A DNA stretch of 64,000 nt, taken from positions 1-64,000 of the forward strand of contig SEEM01000013.1 in the NCBI GenBank assembly GCA_004144595.1. Reading direction: 5' to 3'. The position numbers and the translations under genes are program-made. The notes under the pieces are model-generated. The model made no database searches. It was given only the letters and a program-made list of their open reading frames with translations, and was not told where the DNA came from. Shown here piece after piece: positions 17,771 to 27,932 of the stretch (the stretch's first letter is position 1; each line of letters starts with the position of its first letter). This DNA is from Hyphomicrobiales bacterium. GTDB lineage: Bacteria; Pseudomonadota; Alphaproteobacteria; Rhizobiales; Beijerinckiaceae.

Positions 17771-18577
17771 CTACTGACCGGGCAGGACGATCATAGTGGG
17801 TTTGGCCGGGAGCGTCGCCTTGCCCAGCGTGATCGTGGCCTGCTCGCGGCGCTCGACCGGCCAGATATCCTGCGTGCTGGCGAGGAAACGGTTCAGCGTG
17901 CCGCCGCCGAAGAAATGCATGGGGATCATCACCCGCGCCTGGATCGATTTCAGCACGTCCAGCATGCCGCTCTGATCGAGCGTGTAGCTGCCGTCGACCG
18001 GGAAGAGCACGATGTCGACCCGGCCGAGCGCGCGCAGATGGCCGGGCTCAAGCGGGTGATGCAGATGGCCGAGATGGGCAATGCAAAGCTCGCCGATCTC
18101 GAAGACGAAGATCGAGTTGCCGTCATAATCGGTGCCGCCTTCATAAGTGCGGATATTGGTCGGCACGTTGCGGACGCGGACATCGCCGAGCGTGAGATCG
18201 TGCTGCGCAGCCCCCCGGCCGTAGAGTTCCCAGCCGGGCAGGACATGCTTGATGGCGGGATCGGGGTTGCGCGAATTATGCGTCGAGTGCGCCTTGTTCA
18301 TCGTGGCGATGTCGGGCGTCACAGGCGGGCGGACATAGTCGTTGTAGTCGGTCGCGATCTTGACGCCGCCCGGCGTCTCGATGAGGAAGGTGGCATGGCC
18401 GACGAAGGTGAGCTTCGCTTCGTCCCTGGCCAACTGGATCCGGTGGATCGGCCAACCGAGGCTGGCCATTTCCGGCCGGCAGCCGGGCTCGTTCGACTGG
18501 GCGCGGGCCGAAGGCGCCAACAGCAGCGCGAAGGCGAAGCTCGCAAGCAGACGCAACGGGACGGCGGGCAGGCTCAT
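17771..18577 (-). CDS. Exported MBL-fold metal-dependent hydrolase (UlaG-like)
   Basis: 268 residues from the ATG at 18577, which has GGAG eleven bases upstream and a signal peptide directly after it (MSLPAVPLRLLASFAFALLLAPSARA); the track start at 18784 adds an implausible leader. The mature domain shows the beta-lactamase-fold start LTFVGHATFLIETPGGVKIATD, the metal-site stretch KAHSTHNSRNPD, then IAHLGHLHHPL and the late PMHFFGG. The HxHxDH motif is replaced by an HSTHN-type motif, as in a subgroup of UlaG-like proteins. Probably a periplasmic hydrolase; the substrate is unknown. Confidence 0.8.
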   Translation of the reverse strand: MSLPAVPLRLLASFAFALLLAPSARAQSNEPGCRPEMASLGWPIHRIQLARDEAKLTFVGHATFLIETPGGVKIATDYNDYVRPPVTPDIATMNKAHSTHNSRNPDPAIKHVLPGWELYGRGAAQHDLTLGDVRVRNVPTNIRTYEGGTDYDGNSIFVFEIGELCIAHLGHLHHPLEPGHLRALGRVDIVLFPVDGSYTLDQSGMLDVLKSIQARVMIPMHFFGGGTLNRFLASTQDIWPVERREQATITLGKATLPAKPTMIVLPGQ

Positions 18578-18782
18578 CGGCGGGCTCCGGCATCGTTCAG
18601 GCCATGGGAGCTTCAGGCAAAAGCCGGGCCGGGGGAAGGGCGCCGGAAGTGCCGCTACCGCATTCGTGAAGAGGGGTGGCCTTACCGGCAGGCGGTTGCG
18701 GGCGGCGCGGCTCACCGCTACATAGCGGCCAGATTTCCCGACATCCCTGTCGCAGCGCCTTAAAGCGGAGCCCGCTCGCCCC

Positions 18783-20194
<1,412 letters not shown>

Positions 20195-20218
20195 ATGCTC
20201 GATATCTGAAGCGGAAAG

Positions 20219-20249
20219 CCCCGCGATGCCGCAAGGTCCGCGGGGTTTT
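20219..20249 (+). terminator. Rho-independent terminator after the ettA locus
   Basis: Stem CCCCGCG / CGCGGGG with a 13-base loop, followed by TTTT, 24 bases after the ettA stop codon. The A-rich 5' side pairs with the T tract. It is intact although the gene is broken. Confidence 0.75.
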
Positions 20250-20339
20250 CACGTATCGCTTCAAGAATGCCTCTGCGTGGCGGGCGGTTCGGCATCCCGG
20301 GCGCTGGACTGCAATCGCGCGCCGGCTTGAACTGCAGGC

Positions 20340-20978
20340 ATGCTGACCCTCGACCATCTCACCGTCATCGCCCCGACGCTCGTGGAAGGCGTCGCGCATG
20401 TGCGCGACTGTCTCGGCCTCGATGTGCCCTTTGGCCAGCGGCACGGCTATATGGGCACCCATAACCACCTGCTCCAGCTCGGCGAGTCCGTCTATCTGGA
20501 GATCGTCGCGCTCGATCCTGATGGGACGCATCCCGGTCGGGCGCGCTGGTTCGGCCTCGACGACGAGAAGCAGGTTCGGCGGGATTGGGATGCCGGCCAT
20601 CGCTTGCGCGGCTGGGTCGCCCGGACCGAACGGATCGACGATGTGCTGAAGGGCCGCGAGGCGACCTTCGGCCGCAAGGTGGGCTTGCCGATGGGTGCCC
20701 CTGTCTTCGACTTCGCCATTCCGGACGATGGCTCGCTGCCATGGGGCGGGGCGGCTCCCTCGATCATCGATCGGCGCGGCAAGCAGCGCTCCATGGCGTC
20801 GATCGCGGATCTGGGCGCCCGCTTGCGCGGGTTTTCGCTGGAGCATCCGCAGGCCGAGGCGCTCGTGGCGCTGTTGCAGGAACTGGGAACGGATCGTGGG
20901 CCTGTCGTCAGCCATGGGCCGGAGCTGCGCTATCGGGCGCAGATCGAGACGTCCACGGGTCTCCATGAGTTGTCCTGA
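20340..20978 (+). CDS. VOC-family protein (Glyoxalase_3-like)
   Basis: 212 residues. The N-terminus (LTLDHLTVIAPTLVEGVAHVRDCLGLDVPFGQRHGYMGTHNHLLQLG) and VYLEIVALDP match the glyoxalase-like domain of the vicinal oxygen chelate superfamily. His6 in the DHL motif and the Glu in YLEI are possible metal ligands. The rest (about 100-212) is the second half of the fold, less conserved. The reaction is unknown. A single-gene unit after the terminator. Confidence 0.8.
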   Translation: MLTLDHLTVIAPTLVEGVAHVRDCLGLDVPFGQRHGYMGTHNHLLQLGESVYLEIVALDPDGTHPGRARWFGLDDEKQVRRDWDAGHRLRGWVARTERIDDVLKGREATFGRKVGLPMGAPVFDFAIPDDGSLPWGGAAPSIIDRRGKQRSMASIADLGARLRGFSLEHPQAEALVALLQELGTDRGPVVSHGPELRYRAQIETSTGLHELS

Positions 20979-21080
20979 CCATGGGGAAGATCTCGCAGCG
21001 TTTCAGCGTCGGAGATCAGCGTAATCCGACTGGTGCCCCGAGTGCCAAGCGGGTCCGCCATGCGGCCTTCTCCTGACGAC

Positions 21081-21095
21081 TTAAGTTATGATTAA
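21081..21095 (+). promoter_or_regulatory. CtrA-type box upstream of the peptide-binding protein gene
   Basis: A perfect TTAA-N7-TTAA (spacer GTTATGA), 122 bases before the start codon of the substrate-binding protein. In such GC-rich DNA, perfect boxes of this kind should be rare. CtrA recognition of this pattern is established; control of this gene is inferred. Confidence 0.4.
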
Positions 21096-21217
21096 GGCAG
21101 CGGCCCTAGGACCAGAGTCGCGTCCAAAGCAATTCTGCGCCTTGGAGCTGATAAATCCGATCTTGAACTGGTCAAGTTATTGATCGTGTTCTTGCTGCCA
21201 TGACGTGAAGGTTGATT

Positions 21218-23005
21218 ATGACTAGCCAGTATATCCAGGGTATGGTGCAGAATCTGAAGGAAGGCGGCCTGTCGCGCCGCTCCTTCATCCAGAGGATGGC
21301 GGCGCTCGGCATCACCGCGCCGATCGCGACCCAGATTCTCGCCTGGAACGATGTCGCGATGGCCAATGCCACGCTCGACTACAAGCCGACCAAGGCCGGT
21401 GGCGGCGGGCCGCTGAAGATGCTGCTCTGGCAGGCCCCGACCCTGCTGAACCCGCATTTCGCCTCGGGCACCAAGGACCAGATCGCGTCCCGCGTGTTCT
21501 ACGAGCCGCTCGCCGGCTGGGACAAGGAAGGCAACCTGATCCCGCAGCTCGCGGCCGAGGTTCCGACCAAGGCCAATGGCGGCCTTTCCGAGGACGGCAC
21601 GACGGTCACCTGGAAGCTGAAGAAGGACGTGAAGTGGCATGACGGCAAGCCGTTCACGGCCGACGACGTCGTCTTCACCTGGGAATATGCCGCCGATCCC
21701 GCGACGGCCGCCTACACCACCGGCGCCTACAAGGACATCAAGGTCGAGAAGGTCGACGATTTCACCGTCAAGGTGATCTTCGCCAAGCCGACGCCGTTCT
21801 GGGCCGACCCCTTCGTCGGCGTCGCCGGCATGATCATCCCGAAGCATCATTTCGGCGATTACAAGGGCGCCAAGTCGCGCGAGGCTCCGGCCAACCTGAA
21901 GCCTGTCGGAACCGGCCCCTACAAGTTCGCCGACTTCAAGCCGGGCGATATCCTCTCCGGCACCCGCAACGAGAGCTATCACGTCGCCAACCGTCCGCAT
22001 TTCGATACGTTCGAGATCAAGGGCGGTGGTGATGCGGTTTCGGCGGCCCGCGCCGTACTCCAGACCGGCGAATACGACTATGCCTGGGATACGCTGGTCG
22101 AGGACGAGGTCCTCAAGCGCATGGAGATGGGCGGCCGCGGCAAGATCAGCGCGGCGCCTGCCGGCGATATCGAGTTCGTCACGCTGAACACGACCGATCC
22201 GTGGACCGAGGTCGATGGCGAGCGCTCCAGCGTCAAAACCAAGCACCCGACCCTGTCGGACCCCGCCGTGCGCCAGGCGATCAACCTGCTGATCGACCGC
22301 GACTCGATCCAGAAGTTCATCTATGGCCGCGCTGGCGCGGCCACGGCAAGCTTCGTCAACGAGCCCAAGCAGTTCAAGTCGGAGAAGCTGAAATACGAGT
22401 TCAGCGTCGAGAAGGCGAACAAGATCCTCGACGATGCCGGTTGGAAGAAGGGTTCCGACGGCATCCGCGAGAAGGATGGCAAGAAGCTCAAGTATGTCTT
22501 CCAGACCTCGATCAATGCTCCGCGCCAGAAGGTCCAGGCCATCATCAAGCAGGCCTGCCAGCGCGCCGGCATCGACCTTGAGCTGAAGTCGGTGACAGCC
22601 TCGGTGTTCTTCTCGTCGGATGTCGCCAACCCCGACACCTACACCAAGCTGTATGTGGACATCGAGATGTACACCACGACGCAGCCGCAGCCCGATCCGG
22701 AGCGCTTCCTCAACCAGTTCGTCTCCTGGGAAGTCGCCAACAAGGAGAACAAGTGGCTGGGCCGCAACGTCTCGCGCTACACCGACCCGGCTGCGGACGA
22801 GGCCTACAAGTCCGCCCAGAAGGAACTCGACCCGGCCAAGCGCGCCGCGTACCTGATCAAGGTCAACGAGATATTCTGCGAGGCCAACGTCATCCTGCCG
22901 ATCCTGTCGCGCAAGAAGGTGGTCGCCGCGTCGAACACCCTTTCGCACGATCATTCGGGCTGGGACGTTGACACCTGGAACCTCGCGTCCTGGTATCGCG
23001 CCTGA
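21218..23005 (+). CDS. Peptide/oligopeptide ABC transporter substrate-binding protein (orphan)
   Basis: 595 residues from the ATG at 21218 (AAGG upstream); the track start is a TTG two codons earlier. A Tat signal is visible (GGLSRRSFIQRMAALGITAPIA, about 13-35). The mature protein is a family 5 solute-binding protein: LLWQAPTLLNPHFASGTKD, VTWKLKKDVKWHDGKPFTADDVVFTWEYA and PVGTGPYKFADFKPGD are typical of DppA/OppA-type proteins. It captures peptides or similar ligands in the periplasm for an ABC importer. No permease or ATPase gene is adjacent, so it must share a transporter encoded elsewhere. Two hairpins follow the gene. Confidence 0.92.
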   Translation: MTSQYIQGMVQNLKEGGLSRRSFIQRMAALGITAPIATQILAWNDVAMANATLDYKPTKAGGGGPLKMLLWQAPTLLNPHFASGTKDQIASRVFYEPLAGWDKEGNLIPQLAAEVPTKANGGLSEDGTTVTWKLKKDVKWHDGKPFTADDVVFTWEYAADPATAAYTTGAYKDIKVEKVDDFTVKVIFAKPTPFWADPFVGVAGMIIPKHHFGDYKGAKSREAPANLKPVGTGPYKFADFKPGDILSGTRNESYHVANRPHFDTFEIKGGGDAVSAARAVLQTGEYDYAWDTLVEDEVLKRMEMGGRGKISAAPAGDIEFVTLNTTDPWTEVDGERSSVKTKHPTLSDPAVRQAINLLIDRDSIQKFIYGRAGAATASFVNEPKQFKSEKLKYEFSVEKANKILDDAGWKKGSDGIREKDGKKLKYVFQTSINAPRQKVQAIIKQACQRAGIDLELKSVTASVFFSSDVANPDTYTKLYVDIEMYTTTQPQPDPERFLNQFVSWEVANKENKWLGRNVSRYTDPAADEAYKSAQKELDPAKRAAYLIKVNEIFCEANVILPILSRKKVVAASNTLSHDHSGWDVDTWNLASWYRA

Positions 23006-23018
23006 CCTAAAATCGAAC

Positions 23019-23044
23019 CCTTGCGGAGCGTGATCTCCGCAAGG
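23019..23044 (+). terminator. Hairpin after the substrate-binding protein gene
   Basis: A perfect 10-bp stem CCTTGCGGAG / CTCCGCAAGG with loop CGTGAT, starting 14 bases after the stop codon. No T tract follows, so it may stabilise the mRNA end rather than terminate. Confidence 0.5.
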
Positions 23045-23059
23045 AAGGCCCATGAAGAA

Positions 23060-23090
23060 GGCCCGGCGGAGCAGCTCCGCCGGGCCTATT
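23060..23090. terminator. Strong hairpin terminator between convergent genes
   Basis: A perfect 12-bp stem GGCCCGGCGGAG / CTCCGCCGGGCC with loop CAG, followed by TATT on the + strand and a CTTCTTC pyrimidine run on the - strand. It lies between the convergent substrate-binding protein and lldD-like genes and may serve both. Confidence 0.75.
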
Positions 23091-23123
23091 CTATGGTCGT
23101 TGGCTGTTTGACTGGGGGAGCCG

Positions 23124-24293
23124 TCAGCCCGCCAGCCGCTTGATCGCCCCGGCGCGGCCGCCGACGAGGATGCGCTCGTCGACTTGCCTGATGTCGCGCA
23201 GGCCGCAGAGCGCCATGGTGGTGTCGAGCTCCTTGCGGATGATGTCGAGCGCGGCGGTGACGCCCTGCTCGCCCATCGCGCCGAGCCCATAGAGGAAGGC
23301 GCGGCCGATGAAGGTGCCGTGCGCGCCGAGCGCGATCGCCTTCAGGACGTCCTGGCCCGAGCGGATGCCCCCGTCGAACAGGACCTCGAGGCGGTTGCCG
23401 ACCTGCTCGACAATGCCGGGCAGGGCCTCGATCGAGGACAGCGCGCCGTCGAGCTGGCGGCCGCCATGGTTCGAGACGATCAGGGCGTCGGCGCCGCTCC
23501 TGGCCGCCATCTCGGCGTCTTCCGGATCGAGGATGCCCTTCAGGATCAGCTTGCCGCCCCATTGCTCCTTGATCCACTGCACATCGTCCCAGTTCAGCTG
23601 CGGGTCGAACTGGCTGGCGGTCCAGGAGGAGAGCGACGACATGTCGGCGACGCCGGTGACATGGCCGACGATGTTGCCGAACTGCCGGCGCGGCGTGTCC
23701 AGCATCTTCAGGCACCAACGCGGCTTGAAGGCGAGGTTGATCAGATTGGCGATGGTCGGCTTCGGCGGCGCGGAGAGGCCATTGCGGATGTCCTTGTGGC
23801 GCTGGCCGAGGATTTGGAGGTCGAGCGTCAGGACGAGGGCCGAGCAACCGGCCGCCTTGGCGCGCTGGATCAGCCGCGCGATGAAGTCTCGGTCCTTCAT
23901 CACATAGAGCTGGAACCAGAAGGGCGCGCTGGTGTGGTTCGCGACATCCTCGATCGAGCAGATGCTCATGGTCGAGAGGGTGAAGGGCACGCCGGCCCTG
24001 GCGGCAGCCTTGGCCGCGAGGATCTCGCCATCGGCGTGCTGCATGCCGGTCAGGCCGGTGGGGGCGAGCGCGACCGGCATTGCGACCGGCTGGCCGATCA
24101 TCTCGGAGGCGAGCGAGCGGTTCGTCATGTCGACGGCCACGCGCTGGCGCAGCTTCACCTTGGCGAAATCGGTCTCGTTCGAGCGATAGGTACCCTCGGT
24201 CCAGGCGCCGGAATCGGCGTAATCGTAGAACATGCGCGGCACGCGGCGCTTGGCCATGAGGCGCAGGTCTTCGATGGTCAGGGGCTGTGCCAT
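23124..24293 (-). CDS. FMN-dependent alpha-hydroxy-acid dehydrogenase (LldD-like)
   Basis: 389 residues from the ATG at 24293 (MAQPLTIEDLRLMAKRRVPR); the track start at 24794 runs through the neighbouring gene. The family motifs are present: FYDYADSGAWTE, the FMN-binding APTGLTGMQHADGE, the active-site block SNHGGRQLDGA containing the catalytic histidine, and VLFDGGIRSGQDVLKAIALGA. It oxidises L-lactate or another 2-hydroxy acid and passes electrons to the membrane or to oxygen. L-lactate dehydrogenase is the most likely activity, but glycolate or mandelate oxidation cannot be excluded. No lactate permease is adjacent. Confidence 0.9.
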   Translation of the reverse strand: MAQPLTIEDLRLMAKRRVPRMFYDYADSGAWTEGTYRSNETDFAKVKLRQRVAVDMTNRSLASEMIGQPVAMPVALAPTGLTGMQHADGEILAAKAAARAGVPFTLSTMSICSIEDVANHTSAPFWFQLYVMKDRDFIARLIQRAKAAGCSALVLTLDLQILGQRHKDIRNGLSAPPKPTIANLINLAFKPRWCLKMLDTPRRQFGNIVGHVTGVADMSSLSSWTASQFDPQLNWDDVQWIKEQWGGKLILKGILDPEDAEMAARSGADALIVSNHGGRQLDGALSSIEALPGIVEQVGNRLEVLFDGGIRSGQDVLKAIALGAHGTFIGRAFLYGLGAMGEQGVTAALDIIRKELDTTMALCGLRDIRQVDERILVGGRAGAIKRLAG

Positions 24294-24388
24294 GTCTCGT
24301 CTCGCCGTTGGCGTCCCGTCTTGTCTTACCGGTTTGCTCGCATGCTGGCGGGCAGGGCGCAACCGCCCAGCCTCACGGACGGCCTGCG

Positions 24389-25012
24389 TCACGAGACCGC
24401 CATGTAGCGGCCGGGCTTGTGATTCATGCCCAGGATCGCGTTGAGCACGAGCGTGCCGAGCAGGGACAGCGCGACCTTGTCCGGTGGCAGCACGAAGAGC
24501 GCGGCCGCGAAGATAGCCGTGTCTATGGCGAGCTGTACCCAGCCGGCGCGCCAGCCCCGGCGCTCCTGCAGATAAAGCGCGAGGATATTGACCCCGCCGA
24601 TCGCGGTGCGGTGACGGGCGAGCGCCAGCAGGCCGAGCCCCATCGCGACGCCGCCCGCGATAGCGGCGTAGAGCGGCGCCACTGCCTCGATGCGGAACCA
24701 GCCGGGCGTCGCCCAGACCAGCAGCGAGACCAGCCCGACGGCGGCGAATGTCCGTAGCGTGAAGGGCAGCCCCATTCGCCGGAACGCCAGCCAATAAAAC
24801 GGCAGGTTGATGACGAAGAAGAGCAGGCTGAAATCCGTCCCCGTAGCGAATTGCAACAACAGCGCGAGGCCTGCCGCGCCGCCGGTCAGCACCGTCGCCT
24901 TGGCGAAGAGGACGATGCCGAAGCTGATCATCAGGGTGCCCAGCGGCAGGGCGATGAGGTCTTCGTAGAAGCGGTGTTGCTGCGGCATGGCGGCGCTGGC
25001 GGTTTGGGACAT
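24389..25012 (-). CDS. YitT family membrane protein
   Basis: 207 residues from the ATG at 25012 (MSQTASAAMPQQHRFYEDL). Five or six hydrophobic segments span about residues 20-200 (LIALPLGTLMISFGIVLFA; TGGAAGLALLLQF; SLLFFVINLPFYWLAF; TFAAVGLVSLLVWA; AAIAGGVAMGLGLLALAR; VQLAIDTAIFAAALFVL). The pattern ATVLTGGAAGLALLL and GGVNILALYLQER is that of the YitT/DUF161 family. The C-terminal DUF2179 domain found in Bacillus YitT is absent. The transport role is unknown. Confidence 0.85.
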   Translation of the reverse strand: MSQTASAAMPQQHRFYEDLIALPLGTLMISFGIVLFAKATVLTGGAAGLALLLQFATGTDFSLLFFVINLPFYWLAFRRMGLPFTLRTFAAVGLVSLLVWATPGWFRIEAVAPLYAAIAGGVAMGLGLLALARHRTAIGGVNILALYLQERRGWRAGWVQLAIDTAIFAAALFVLPPDKVALSLLGTLVLNAILGMNHKPGRYMAVS

Positions 25013-25534
25013 GGCGTGGCCTGTATCGGCTGCCGGTTGCGTCCGCCAGAGGCTAGCAAGGATCGCGCCGGGAGACGCCCGGTTTCCCGGCCGGATTGTC
25101 GCGGTAAGCGATCCGAGCGCGCCGGGAAGCTGCATTTGGCTGTTCCTGCGCGCGGAACCGGGTGCTGGTCTTGCTTCGCTAGTTGGGGCGAATTGCCCTT
25201 GCGATGGCGGGTATCGCGGGATTTTGCCAAGATGAGGCTTTGCCCGGCGAGGCGATGGCCGTCGATTTCGAGCTGGAATCGCTCAATCGGGGAAATTGCG
25301 AAGAGAGCGACGCTACGTCGTCGATCCCGGATCGATCGAATTCGATCTGACCGATTCTTGTCGCGCCTGCGCCAAGATACGGATCGTGCTGACAAAATCT
25401 TGCATGACGGAAGAGACCGCTGCCCGCCCTTTCATCTCGACAAGAATGGGTTTTCGGTCAATCCTTACCTTGCCGGCATAGGAGCCATGCGTTCCGTGCT
25501 GGTTTGAGACGCTTTGGCTTCGAGGGATGTGGCG
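25013..25534. other. 522-bp non-coding stretch between yitT-like and cold-shock genes
   Basis: The small ORFs here overlap each other on both strands and have no recognisable protein features. The part nearest the cold-shock gene is less GC-rich and probably holds its promoter and long leader. A six-codon ORF (ATG CGT TCC GTG CTG GTT TGA) with AGGAG just upstream ends at 25507, 27 bases before the cold-shock start. No RNA gene was recognised. Confidence 0.5.
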
Positions 25535-25738
25535 ATGGCGACCGGAACCGTAAAATGGTTCAACACTGAGAAGGGGTTTGGCTTCATTCAACCGGCGGAC
25601 GGCGGCAAGGATGTGTTCGTGCACATCACAGCCGTGAAAGAGGCCGGCATGATGACGCTGACGGAGGGGCAGAAGGTTTCGTTCGAGCTGAAGACCGAGC
25701 GCGGCAAAACGGCCGCGGGCGATCTGAAGGTGCTCTGA
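25535..25738 (+). CDS. Cold-shock domain protein
   Basis: 67 residues from the ATG at 25535 ([20 protein letters not shown]), the standard CspA-type start; the track start is seven codons upstream. The RNA-binding motifs RNP1 (KGFGFI) and RNP2 (DVFVHI) are both present. It binds single-stranded RNA/DNA as a chaperone. Alphaproteobacteria carry several copies, and this one could be cold-induced or constitutive. A long leader upstream is consistent with post-transcriptional control. Confidence 0.95.
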   Translation: MATGTVKWFNTEKGFGFIQPADGGKDVFVHITAVKEAGMMTLTEGQKVSFELKTERGKTAAGDLKVL

Positions 25739-26387
25739 GACCCGTCTTCCGCCTTGAGGCTCGCCGGCCGCGTGCGGCGGGGCGCTGGCGAACGCGCGCC
25801 AAAAATCACGACTGGATCGGCGTTGATGCCGCCTTTCCTGAGCGTTCCCTCTTGACGTGACATGTTGCACCGAAGGCCCTGTCCAGGCCTGGCCCGCGGC
25901 AGGCAGCTCGATCATTTCCGAGGACGCGCGAAGCGCAGGCAGCGCTCACACTCGGTGGCTGCTCGACGATGTCGAAACGATGTCGGACGGCGGCACCTTT
26001 GCTTGCCCGGCTCACCAGCAGCGGTACGGCCGCCCTTCTCCGCGATGTAGAGCCTGCGGCGCGCTAGGATTGCGCACTCCCATGCGCCGGTGAGGCTCAG
26101 AATCCGCCCCAGCAACACCAGCCAGACCAATCTCGTTAACGTTCAGTTAAATTTGAGCTTTTTCTGCTGGACGAAGCGTCGTCCTAATGATACCTATAAG
26201 TTGTTCAAATAAAGAAAATAGAGTTTCGGGTTATCTGCGCGTCGTGTTTCGTTCTCCAAGATTTATCAGCTTGGGTCTCGTTGAGATTTACCGATCTCAA
26301 GATTTTGCAAGTTGGTATTCTCTGGAATGCGATTCGCATCCGCGGCCTCCGGCCTGAACTCATCCAGAACTGGGGTAGTGAGGCGTC
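25739..26387. other. 649-bp non-coding leader region upstream of the coiled-coil cluster
   Basis: The first 350 bases are GC-rich and hold overlapping short ORFs without protein features. From about 26120 the composition changes to AT-rich, unlike most of the window, with runs such as CAAATAAAGAAAATAG. This part contains a perfect CtrA-type box and probably the promoter of the crescentin-like gene. A short inverted repeat (GAGAT-TTACCG-ATCTC) lies near 26285. No RNA gene was recognised. Confidence 0.5.
26136..26150 (+). promoter_or_regulatory. CtrA-type box upstream of the coiled-coil cluster
   Basis: A perfect TTAA-N7-TTAA (spacer CGTTCAG), in the AT-rich leader 237 bases before the crescentin-like start codon. 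CtrA is the cell-cycle master regulator of alphaproteobacteria; regulation of this cluster by it is inferred from the site alone. Confidence 0.45.
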
Positions 26388-27881
26388 ATGGCGTGGAAAG
26401 CTTTCCGCAGTGTGCTCTCGGGCGCGCCTTCGCCTCAGGGAGAGCCCGGAGTTGAACCCTCGCGTGGCGCTCAGTCACTATCCAGCCATCAGCCAGCCAA
26501 GCTGGCGCCGAAGCCTCTCGCCCTGGATGCCATCGGTCAGCGCGACGAGGTCGTAAGGCAGCGCATCGGTGCGATGCTGGATCGCCTCGACGATCTGCGC
26601 AGCTTGCGGGACGATTTTTCGTCTATTCTTGAGCCGCTGGTTCAAATCAGCGACGAGTTGCCTCGCTCCAGTATGCGCATCGCCGAGCTGGAGGTCTCTC
26701 TTTCGCAGGAGCGCCAATCCTTCGCGGCGGTTCGGCAGGATCTGGCCGATGCGCTCTCCAAGTCCGGTGTCGTTGCCAACGATCTTTCCGAAGCCCTGGC
26801 CAGAGCGGACAGGGCCGAGAGCGAGCTCATGGATCGCGAGCGCCTGATTGCGGAGCAAGCGATCGCGCTGCGTGACAAGACAATGGCGACCGAAAACCTG
26901 GAGCGTCAGCTTTTCGGCGAGACAGAGCTGGCCAAGGCCCTCGCTAGCGAGAACAAGGCCCTGCGCTTGGAAGCGCAGGCCGCCGATTCAGCGCTTTCGC
27001 GATCGGAGCATGAACTCCTCACCGCACGGGAACGTCTGGGTATTCTCGATCAAGACAGCCGCAAGCTGCAGATCCTGAGCGAGGAACAGAGCCGCCATCT
27101 CTCTGATCTGACCGAGCGCTTCAAGGAAATGGAAGGAACGGCTGAAGCCAGCCGGCACAGGCTGCGCACGGTCGAGGCCGATCTGATCGGCGAGAAAGAA
27201 GCGCGCGAGCGTCTGGAGGCGCAAAACGAGGTCGAGGTCGGCAGTTACAAGACCGAGCGCGCTGCGTTGAGCATGAAGCTTGAAGCAGCCGAGAATCGTG
27301 CTGCGACGAACGATCAGTTGCTTTCTCAGACTCGCAGTCTCCTTCGAGAGAAGGATGAGGCGCATCGGACTGCCGAGCGCAATTTGAAGGAAGCGACCAT
27401 AGCCAGGGCGACGGCCGAGCGCCGCGTCGAAGCCTTGCAGGCGGATCTCGTCCGGCAGACCGAGCGCTTCCAGGAAGCTCAACGCGTCAGGGCCGAGCTC
27501 GATAGCCGTGCCGCCATGCTCAACAAGGCGATGGCAGCAAAGGATTCGGCGCTGGATCAGGCGACGATGCGCAATACGGGCTTGACCGATCGCATCGCCG
27601 AGCTGACGCGCAAACATGAGGCGACCCGCGCCGAACTCGAGATCGGCAACCGGCGGCTGGCCGAGGATCTCGAGAACGAGCGTTCGGAAAGAACCCTGTT
27701 GCAGGGCGCTCTCGACATCGCGCGAGAAACGAGGGTCGCCCTCCAGAAACAGCATGAGGCCTTGAAGCGCTCGGGCCGCCATTGGCGCGATGATGCGAAG
27801 GCCGAGATCGATCACGAAGCCGAGCAAGCTGGCGATAGCAGCAATGTCCGGCCGTTTGCAGCACCTGCCAAGCCCGTTTGA
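26388..27881 (+). CDS. Crescentin-like coiled-coil protein
   Basis: 497 residues. After a flexible, Pro/Ser-rich and slightly basic N-terminus (about 1-45), almost the whole protein (about 48-465) is heptad-rich coiled coil, ending in an acidic tail. The start of the rod (LDAIGQRDEVVRQRIGAMLD) and the late segment LLQGALDIARETRVALQ resemble, from memory, the corresponding parts of Caulobacter crescentin, an intermediate-filament-like protein of 457 residues that sets cell curvature. No ATPase motif is present, so this is not SMC. The start has GAGG eight bases upstream. First of four coiled-coil genes. The alternative is a generic coiled-coil scaffold; the crescentin link needs a search. Confidence 0.65.
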   Translation: MAWKAFRSVLSGAPSPQGEPGVEPSRGAQSLSSHQPAKLAPKPLALDAIGQRDEVVRQRIGAMLDRLDDLRSLRDDFSSILEPLVQISDELPRSSMRIAELEVSLSQERQSFAAVRQDLADALSKSGVVANDLSEALARADRAESELMDRERLIAEQAIALRDKTMATENLERQLFGETELAKALASENKALRLEAQAADSALSRSEHELLTARERLGILDQDSRKLQILSEEQSRHLSDLTERFKEMEGTAEASRHRLRTVEADLIGEKEARERLEAQNEVEVGSYKTERAALSMKLEAAENRAATNDQLLSQTRSLLREKDEAHRTAERNLKEATIARATAERRVEALQADLVRQTERFQEAQRVRAELDSRAAMLNKAMAAKDSALDQATMRNTGLTDRIAELTRKHEATRAELEIGNRRLAEDLENERSERTLLQGALDIARETRVALQKQHEALKRSGRHWRDDAKAEIDHEAEQAGDSSNVRPFAAPAKPV

Positions 27882-27932
27882 CCATAGAAATCGCTTTCCC
27901 GGGAGAGCTTTCTCGAAAGCCAGGATGAAACC

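Noticed and set aside
21092-23290. 732-aa ORF opposite the peptide-binding protein
   Set aside because: The + strand protein has a Tat signal and clear family motifs; the antisense frame has none.
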